A program made the position numbers and the translations under genes. Below, piece by piece: positions 55,477-64,000 of a DNA stretch of 64,000 nucleotides (its first letter is position 1; every line of letters starts with the position of its first letter). The notes under the pieces were generated by a model. The model had not been told where the DNA came from and searched no databases. It saw only the letters and a program-made list of their open reading frames with translations. The DNA is from Spraguea lophii (Eukaryota > Microsporidia > Spragueidae): positions 1 to 64,000 of the forward strand of contig LDOQ01000342.1 of NCBI GenBank assembly GCA_001887945.1, read 5' to 3'.

Positions 55477-56412
55477 ATGTCTTCTAGCGATAGAATATCA
55501 ATGATTAAAACACAATTTGAAAATCTTATAAATATTAATCAAAATACATCCATGATAATACGTGATGGTAAATCTATTGAATTTTCTTTTAAAATAATAA
55601 AAATAATAGGTTATGGTACATTTGGTGTTGTAGCTCTTATTGAAAGTAATGGGAAATTTTATGCTTTGAAAAAAGTATTTTTAGATCCTAGATATTATAA
55701 TAGGGAGTTGGATATAAATTTAGAAGTGAAACATGGAAATATAGTTGCTTTGGAAGGATATTTTATAAATGATAAAATTGATAATGGTCATTTTTTAAAT
55801 ATGATAATGGAGTATGTGCCATATTCTATTTTTGATATAAAATATAAAAAAGATATTGTAATAGGATTTATTAAGAACGGATTAAATGTATTGGAATATT
55901 TGCATAATAAAAATATATGTCATAGGGATTTAAAGCCGTGTAATTTATTAATGGATAAAAATAAAAATTTAAAAATATGTGATTTTGGTACAGCTAAAAA
56001 AATAGATAGAAAAGGACATAATATTACATATGTATGTTCTAGATATTATAGGGCACCTGAACTTATAATGGAAAGGGTTGATTATGGTCATAAAGTAGAT
56101 ATATGGTCATTTGGATGTTCTATGGCTGAAATATATACAGAAAAGCCTATATTTGGAGGAAAGACATCTAGCCAGGTACTTATAAATATTCTATCAGTTG
56201 TAAAAGAAGATATATCTAAGATAGAAGGATTGGATAAAATATTAAGTGAAGAGGAAATAAGAAAAGTAAAAGATGTTGAAAGAAAGGGAATAAGAAATTA
56301 TTTAAAAGAGTTTAATGTAGATAGTGAATCTATGAAATATTTAGAATTGATGTTGGAATTTGATTATAAGAAAAGAAAAAGTGCGAGAGAAATACTTTTA
56401 ATGTGTAATTAA
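55477..56412 (+). CDS. GSK3/shaggy-like serine/threonine kinase
   Basis: 311 residues, essentially a bare kinase domain. Gly-loop GYGTFG 45-50, ATP-binding Lys65, helix-C Glu in YNRELDINLEVKHGNIV (about 77), catalytic HRDLKPCN (Asp151), DFG 169-171, activation loop YVCSRYYRAPEL with Tyr185 at the GSK3 regulatory tyrosine position and Arg189 of the phosphate-priming pocket, and DIWSFGCSMAEIYTEKPIFGG. This combination is diagnostic for the GSK3 group rather than CDK or MAPK. Expected cytosolic/nuclear regulator acting on pre-phosphorylated substrates. The CCC signal is in place. Confidence 0.9.
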   Translation: MSSSDRISMIKTQFENLININQNTSMIIRDGKSIEFSFKIIKIIGYGTFGVVALIESNGKFYALKKVFLDPRYYNRELDINLEVKHGNIVALEGYFINDKIDNGHFLNMIMEYVPYSIFDIKYKKDIVIGFIKNGLNVLEYLHNKNICHRDLKPCNLLMDKNKNLKICDFGTAKKIDRKGHNITYVCSRYYRAPELIMERVDYGHKVDIWSFGCSMAEIYTEKPIFGGKTSSQVLINILSVVKEDISKIEGLDKILSEEEIRKVKDVERKGIRNYLKEFNVDSESMKYLELMLEFDYKKRKSAREILLMCN

Positions 56413-56520
56413 ACAGAAATGATAGCAAATGTTATAACACAATTTTATATAAAATTTTTTAAAAAATATTTTTGTGTAAATTTACTTTTATTTTAAAAAT
56501 AAACTTTTTATTCTGACGCT

Positions 56521-58635
<2,115 letters not shown>

Positions 58636-58644
58636 TTATATTAT

Positions 58645-58647
58645 GGG
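58645..58647 (-). promoter_or_regulatory. CCC signal upstream of GFA1
   Basis: Minus strand reads TACCCATAATATAAATG, with the triplet slightly further from the ATG than in the tubulin and kinase genes. Confidence 0.5.
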
Positions 58648-59239
58648 TACACGGAAGAATATATATAGTTGTAAAATTTGTTTTAAAATTCTGATTGATC
58701 TAATTTTTGATATAAAGATCTTTAAAATCAATATAACCATCAATAGTAATCTAGAATATATAATAACAATAATACAAATAATAATAATTGGTAGCAAAAT
58801 AAAAAGAAAGGCAAAACAAAATAAAAAATGATGGATAATAAAAGTTATCATTTGTTTTAAATGTTATATTATTTTAACATAAGAATATTTATTTAAGATA
58901 TAACATTTTAAATGGTATTATTATTTATTACCTTAATTATTTTATTTATATTTTTTTTAATAGTTTATAAATAATCAGCTTTATCAGAATGGTTATATAT
59001 CTTAAACATTTTTGATAAAAAGAAATATAGTTTCATAAAATGATATATATAATAATTTATTATAATGATTTATTATGTTTATTATATTGTTATAAGTATT
59101 TCTATAATAATTTATTATAATGATTTATTATTTTTATTGTTATATTCTAAGTATTTCTATAATCATTCCTATGATCACTTTTTTCATAATATTTTTATAA
59201 TATCTCATAATTTTTTCAAAATTTCTTGTTATCTTTTAT
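58648..59239. other. Intergenic stretch with overlapping low-complexity frames
   Basis: Two overlapping opposite frames of 62-71 codons at 58636-58851 are Ile/Lys- or Leu/Ile-rich and mutually exclusive; neither is convincing. Short repeats of AATAATTTATTATAATGATT occur at 59049-59068 and 59108-59127. Confidence 0.4.
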
Positions 59240-59242
59240 CCC
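59240..59242 (+). promoter_or_regulatory. CCC start-associated signal of APN2-like gene
   Basis: CCC one base before ATG 59244. It excludes the upstream non-ATG opening at 59226. Confidence 0.65.
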
Positions 59243-59243
59243 A

Positions 59244-60278
59244 ATGAAAATAAATATTGTATCTTTTAATGTTAATGGTTTAAAATCATTTTCAAAATAT
59301 ATTTCTTTGGAATATAAAGATTTTAATACGTATCTTCTTTCTAATTGTATAGATATTTTATGTATTCAAGAGAGTAGAGGATTAGAATCTAATTTGTTGG
59401 AATTTAAGACACTTAAGGATTATATAATGTTTAATGCGTTTAATAAGAAGAAGAATGGTATGTATGGTGTTTCTACCTTTGTAAAAAAAAATTTATATTG
59501 TTCCGGGTATAAAATATATATTTCTGAAGAGTTAAAGGAATATTGTGATGAAGGAAGATTATTGATGACGGAACATGGGGATTTTAAAATATTAAATTGT
59601 TATTTTCCTTATATCGATGATGAAACGTATTATTCGGTGATGGAAAAAAGAGAAAGAGTATTAAGATTTTATAATTTGGTAGGGGAATATTTACGTAAGA
59701 ATAAAAATATTATAATATGTGGAGATTTTAATGCTATGTATTCTATGATGGATAGTTTTGTTTTTGTGAAAGAATTAAAAAGATTATGTTTTGAGAAAGA
59801 TATAGAATATAATTTTTATAATATAAAAAAAATAATGGATAATAATTTAGATGAAGAAAAGATAGAACCGGAAAAAAAATTAATATATTCTCAAATAGAA
59901 CTTCCATATCATTTTTATACCATTGAATCATTAAAAGAATATTTTTTTGAAAAAAAACAAAGAAAATGGTTATATGAACTTTTAAAAGAAGAATATATCG
60001 ATTGTTTTAGAGTTTTTAATAAAAATGAAGATGAATATACCTGTTGGAATGTATTTTTAAATTTAAGACCGTATAATTTAGGTACACGTATAGATTATAT
60101 TTTAATTTCTAAAATATTTAAAAATAATTTAATTGGATGTAAAATTTTACAGCAACAGAAAGGTAGTGATCATTGTCCAGTAGTAATAGAAATAGATATG
60201 CATATAAGTAAAAAGGAAAATAATGTTTTAAATAGAAAAAATAATATTTTATCGTTTTTTGAAATTAAAAGAAAATAA
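59244..60278 (+). CDS. AP endonuclease of ExoIII/APN2 type
   Basis: 344 residues from ATG 59244. An EEP-fold metal-dependent nuclease for base-excision repair: FNVNGLKS (Asn), CIQESRG (metal-binding Glu), CGDFNA (catalytic Asp-Asn), RIDYIL (Asp) and GSDHCPV (Ser-Asp-His catalytic end). The long insert between GDFNA and RIDYI and the overall divergence fit eukaryotic APN2 rather than bacterial ExoIII or APE1. It incises abasic sites and trims 3' blocks in nuclear DNA. The C-terminal zf-GRF and extended tail of yeast/human APN2 are absent; the protein ends with ENNVLNRKNNILSFFEIKRK, where the QxxxxxFF-like end (ILSFFEIK) resembles a PCNA-binding motif. Confidence 0.87.
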   Translation: MKINIVSFNVNGLKSFSKYISLEYKDFNTYLLSNCIDILCIQESRGLESNLLEFKTLKDYIMFNAFNKKKNGMYGVSTFVKKNLYCSGYKIYISEELKEYCDEGRLLMTEHGDFKILNCYFPYIDDETYYSVMEKRERVLRFYNLVGEYLRKNKNIIICGDFNAMYSMMDSFVFVKELKRLCFEKDIEYNFYNIKKIMDNNLDEEKIEPEKKLIYSQIELPYHFYTIESLKEYFFEKKQRKWLYELLKEEYIDCFRVFNKNEDEYTCWNVFLNLRPYNLGTRIDYILISKIFKNNLIGCKILQQQKGSDHCPVVIEIDMHISKKENNVLNRKNNILSFFEIKRK

Positions 60279-61216
60279 ATTATTATTCTTTATATTTTTT
60301 TTATAATTTTTAGGATTTTAATAAAAATAGAATACACATTATTTGTATATTATATTATTATAATATATTGAAAAGAATATAATATACTGTGATTGTTTTC
60401 TTGTTATCTATAGATAGTTTTATAGGATACTCTAATATATCTTTTCTAAAATAAAAATAAATTTACGCTCGATGTCGAAACAAACTCCTATTTCAGATAA
60501 TCGATCAGATGTAATATGTTAAAGAAATTGGAGACTAACGACTGATTATGTTTAGTTAATTAAAGAAGTTGAAATGTAATAGCGATACAACTTCTTTCTG
60601 TTATATAAATAGAGGTTTTAAATAAATTATACTTTTTAAGAAAAATATTCCTTTAGCTCTATCTTTTAATATTCGTAAGGTGTAAATTCCCAAGGATCTT
60701 CATTCAATGTTTATGTTATTTTAATTCAATAACTATAAATTTTATATTTTAACAAAGTATTCTTATATTCTAAGATTAATTTATCCGAAGTATGAATAAA
60801 ATCTTATAAATTATATTTGATTGTAACGAAATAAGAACTGTGTGAATGTTTAGATCCCATAATTAAATAATACTATCTTTTGCTTTTCATTGAAAAGGTA
60901 TAAATATATTAATTAACTTATTTTTACGATCTTTTAACCATCACTCTGTCGTTAGTAAAGATTTCAAGATAATGAAATTGTGTATTTTCCACTTTCTACC
61001 ACTCATATTAGATTACTGTTCACTAAGAAAAATTATCTAAAGCTAAATTCTGAGTATATCGTTTTAATTTTTATTAAAGTCGTATTTTCTATGATTAAAC
61101 TTTAAAGAATAGGTGTTAAGATTTTAAAAAGAAATGAATGAAAGTTTTCTTCTTATCCAGTAAAATAAAAAAAATATTACTTATTTAAACTTTAATGTTC
61201 ATTGTAAAGAATTCTT
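60279..61216. other. Intergenic stretch
   Basis: About 940 bp without recognisable gene, repeat or signal. Confidence 0.4.
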
Positions 61217-62599
61217 TTACCAACCAGGGTCTTTATAAATTTCTTTCTTCTTTTTCTTTGCATATAATAACATATTCTTGTTGCTTGTTTTACAACAAAC
61301 AGATTGATCATTTAAAATATCTTTAAAATATGGATGCGATCTTATTTTATGCGGCTCCTCTTTCATTCCACATAATCGCTTTCTCTTATCGATAGTTAAA
61401 AGTTTCGCTATTAAATCATCCAAATGTTCATCTCCTGTTTTTTTAATTGAACAATCGCCAGATTTCATAAATCCGTATAAAGAATCTCTGTCATGGAAAG
61501 GATACGGATTGGAATAAGTATGAATATAGAATAAAATCACACCAAATCCCCACCAATCTACTTCAAATCCATAAGGTCTATGACATAATACTTCTGGAGA
61601 ATTATAAAATGGTGATCCACAGAATATATTGTTTATTTTTCCTAGATGTTCTATAGCAAATCCATAATCTATAATTCTTACATTTAAACCTCGGGATATC
61701 ATTATATTTTTTGTTTTAATATCTCTGTGAATTATTTTGTTTTTATGAAGACATTCTATTCCGAGAAATATTTGTGCTGTAATATATTTAAGATGTTGTG
61801 GATCAACGCTACCGTAATTCATCTGTAAGAATTCAAGAAGTGAAACACCTTTAATATATTCCACAACAAAACATGCTGTAGTTTTTGGACAAAAGAATGT
61901 ATAACAATTCATAAGATGTTTATGTTCATCTTTTCTAAGAATACCATGTGCTCTTTTTTCGGATTTTAAAAAATATTTTGCTCTGTAAAGCAATCTTCTG
62001 TCACGTGGTATTAAAAGCTTCATTAATACTTCTTTATTTTTTTCATCATTTTTATACACTCTAAACTCTCCTGTACCACTTCCATGTAAATTTCTTGCAA
62101 AACTATAATTTTTTTTAAACATAATTTCTCTTCTCGGTTCAGATACTTTATTATATTCTCTCCATTCGCTAGAACATCCCAAATTTCTTAGATTCTCTTC
62201 CCCTTCAGATAATGTATCTTCTTCTGAATAATACACTCTTCTATCTATAGCTTTATTTCTCTCTTTTTCACTATCAGAATCTGTAAATTCTGTTGTATCT
62301 GTTAAAGATTCACTTGAATCTAAAAATACACCAGGACGTTCTGGATCTGGAATCCTTGGATATGTATAATACATTCCATAAGGATCTATTATCATTCTCT
62401 TATGAGTATGAACCTGTGGTGATTCTGCTGTAGGTTTCTTTGTTGTAGGAATAAGCATGAATTGTAAATTATTTCTATTGAATTTCTTCTGTCTTTCTAT
62501 TATTGCCAATCTAACTTTATCTTCTCTTGTAAGTTCTCCACATAAATGAAGTTGAATAAAAAAAATAGTAATAAACATAATGGACTGAAAAAACTCCAT
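61217..62599 (-). CDS. PKA-like (AGC-type) protein kinase with N-terminal signal peptide
   Basis: 460 residues. Residues 1-20 (MEFFQSIMFITIFFIQLHLC) form a classical signal peptide with a likely cleavage near Cys20-Gly21. Residues 21-165 are polar, with an acidic Ser/Thr-rich stretch (STDSDSEKERN-like) and no domain. The kinase domain follows: GSGTGEF Gly-loop (173-179), VLMK with Lys194, HRDIKTKN (Asp293), DYG instead of DFG (311-313), CGSPFYNSPEV (AGC-type activation and P+1 loop) and YGFEVDWWGFGVILF. All catalytic residues are kept, so an active enzyme is likely. The signal peptide implies action in the secretory lumen or outside the parasite. No further span would anchor it. No CCC before the ATG. 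Confidence 0.85.
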   Translation of the reverse strand: MEFFQSIMFITIFFIQLHLCGELTREDKVRLAIIERQKKFNRNNLQFMLIPTTKKPTAESPQVHTHKRMIIDPYGMYYTYPRIPDPERPGVFLDSSESLTDTTEFTDSDSEKERNKAIDRRVYYSEEDTLSEGEENLRNLGCSSEWREYNKVSEPRREIMFKKNYSFARNLHGSGTGEFRVYKNDEKNKEVLMKLLIPRDRRLLYRAKYFLKSEKRAHGILRKDEHKHLMNCYTFFCPKTTACFVVEYIKGVSLLEFLQMNYGSVDPQHLKYITAQIFLGIECLHKNKIIHRDIKTKNIMISRGLNVRIIDYGFAIEHLGKINNIFCGSPFYNSPEVLCHRPYGFEVDWWGFGVILFYIHTYSNPYPFHDRDSLYGFMKSGDCSIKKTGDEHLDDLIAKLLTIDKRKRLCGMKEEPHKIRSHPYFKDILNDQSVCCKTSNKNMLLYAKKKKKEIYKDPGW

Positions 62600-63573
62600 T
62601 TATATAAAATGTTCCTTGAATAGAAATGACAAGACATTATTTTTTTCAATAAAAATTTTTTTTCTTTTATTTATAATAATTGTTATGTAGAAAACAACTT
62701 AAAACTTTAAGAATTGTGATTTACTATATAATATTTAAAAGTAATTACTTAATTAGCTTATATATAAAAATGGCATTTTATATTTATTTGATATTTTTTT
62801 TAAAAATCAGCAATTAATTGTATTCGTTATGAATAATTATAAATATTAAATAAAAAAACGTATATTGAGAAGTCTTATTTTTGACAGAAAATTTAACTAT
62901 TTTCATATAAATTAAAGTATATTAGGTGATAATTACCCTTTTTCAAATCATATTTTAATTATCATCAAATGTTAGAGTGATTGAAGCCGTTATAAACTAA
63001 TAGGTATTATTATTAGTTTATTATTATTTGATATTATCTAAAAGATAAAGTTAGTTTTAATTTGGAATTTAGATAAAATATCTTAAATAGGTTTATCGAC
63101 CATAAATTATATTGTAAGATAAAGTTAATGTATATATGTAAAAGACCGTTAAAAAAATTTATTGTCGTAAAGTGATAATTAAATGTTAAATTTAATGAAA
63201 TTGAATTTTCAAAAAAATAATAATGAATATATGTGTATTCAGTTATTTGAATTAACTATTCTTTATATGATTGTTTTACTGTTATATCGAAGCAGTAATA
63301 TAATATTATATTTACAATCGTGAAATTGATTTGTGATTCTATTAATACTATGCCATAAAGAAAATAAAATCTCATTTTAAATAAAAAAGAACGATAATAC
63401 ATATTACACGCTGATTTATAACCACTGGAATAAAGATAAACTAAAATTAATAAATATCTACGATAAAATTAATAAGTATAAATAGATAAAAAGATTAAAG
63501 ATCTTAAACTACGATGAATCACAATTATTCAAACGATTTGAATATAATTAAAATATTATTATTAAAAAAACTT
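62600..63573. other. Intergenic stretch
   Basis: About 970 bp without gene. GTAAGATAAAGTTAATGTAT at 63115-63134 may be an eroded SINE segment. Confidence 0.4.
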
Positions 63574-64000
63574 TTATTTTATGTCATAACCAATACCAAA
63601 ACATTTTGACAATGGTTCTAATATATTTTCTTTCCATACATTTATCAAATTGATATTTTCTTCTATATTATCTTGTTCTACCTCTATGCAATCTCCTTTG
63701 AACACCATTTCTGTATTACTAAACACATTCCATTCTTTCATTTTAAAATTCAACTTTATTTTATCATCTACTGCATTATATCTTACATCCTCCATTATAA
63801 GATTTTTTGGTTTCCACATAAACATAATATGTCTTTGTGTAAAACAGTTTATGATATTTGATTTATCTGTAAATAATTTAAGTTGAATTTTTTTTTGTGT
63901 TTTATTTTTATGTGTTGTAGTTTCCACATCAATACTATCTTCCACACTTTCTGTATTTTCTATTACTTTATGAGAATATTTCTTTATTGCTTCTAATTCA
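63574..64000 (-). CDS. C-terminal part of a probable Aha1-like Hsp90 co-chaperone (partial)
   Basis: The minus frame is open to the window edge, so the N-terminus lies beyond 64000; there is no ATG within the visible part and the GTG at 63945 is internal. The visible 142 codons end in a pattern like the C-terminal AHSA1/SRPBCC domain of Aha1: KNLIMEDVRYNAVDDKIKLN, then FKMKEWNVFSNTEMVF (family IxxxWRxxxWPxGxYSxVxxxF), and NVWKENILEPLSKCFGIGY (family GWxxYYxxxIKxxFGxG). Aha1 stimulates the Hsp90 ATPase in the cytosol. The assignment is by pattern only. Confidence 0.6.
   Translation of the reverse strand, partial: ELEAIKKYSHKVIENTESVEDSIDVETTTHKNKTQKKIQLKLFTDKSNIINCFTQRHIMFMWKPKNLIMEDVRYNAVDDKIKLNFKMKEWNVFSNTEMVFKGDCIEVEQDNIEENINLINVWKENILEPLSKCFGIGYDIK

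Noticed and set aside
58636..58851. Overlapping small frames on both strands beside GFA1
   Set aside because: Low-complexity Ile/Leu/Lys composition on both strands and mutual overlap; they also overlap the GFA1 upstream signal.

Overview
The window looks like a stretch of nuclear genome from a microsporidian, an intracellular fungal-like parasite. The evidence is very AT-rich DNA, intron-free short genes, divergent eukaryotic core genes (alpha-tubulin, formin, PIG-A, glucosamine-6-phosphate synthase, APN2-type nuclease, GSK3-like kinase), and a CCC triplet a few bases before many start codons, which is a known microsporidian start-associated signal. Genus cannot be decided from the sequence alone.

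Layout. Positions 1 to about 27,400 are a transposon graveyard with essentially no host genes. By reading broken frames on both strands I find one nearly intact Tc1/mariner-type element (7221-8481, 27-bp inverted repeats, 313-aa DD34E transposase), three decayed relatives of Tc1/IS630 type, at least seven decayed Merlin (IS1595/ISXO2-like) transposase copies, one Mutator-like (MULE) relic and one Ty3/gypsy LTR-retrotransposon relic with protease, reverse transcriptase and integrase remnants. From 27,400 to 64,000 genes appear, still interspersed with repeats. A family of tRNA-headed, GC-rich, about 490-bp SINEs is spread through the whole window (clear copies at 1-375, 2478-2636, 28613-29100, 31697-31840, 41371-41737 and 53686-54175, plus eroded ones). 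Three copies carry visible target-site duplications.

Genes. Two 439-aa paralogues (30217-31536 and 39841-41160), lying on duplicated segments, are ubiquitin-specific-protease-like cysteine peptidases with an N-terminal membrane anchor or signal. The block 42343-64000 carries an actin-related protein, alpha-tubulin, a formin with an unusual Lys-Pro repeat linker, a GDA1/CD39-type nucleotidase with signal peptide, a multi-pass membrane protein, a GSK3-like kinase, glutamine:fructose-6-phosphate aminotransferase, an APN2/ExoIII-type nuclease, a PKA-like kinase with a signal peptide, and the C-terminal part of a probable Aha1-like Hsp90 co-chaperone. PIG-A (37271-38494) and the aminotransferase belong to one chain: UDP-GlcNAc supply and its first use in GPI-anchor synthesis.

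Most interesting candidates: the SINE family with its occupied and empty paralogous sites, the anchored USP-like pair as possible host-facing enzymes, and the signal-peptide kinase and nucleotidase. All homology calls were made by eye from motifs; no database search was run.
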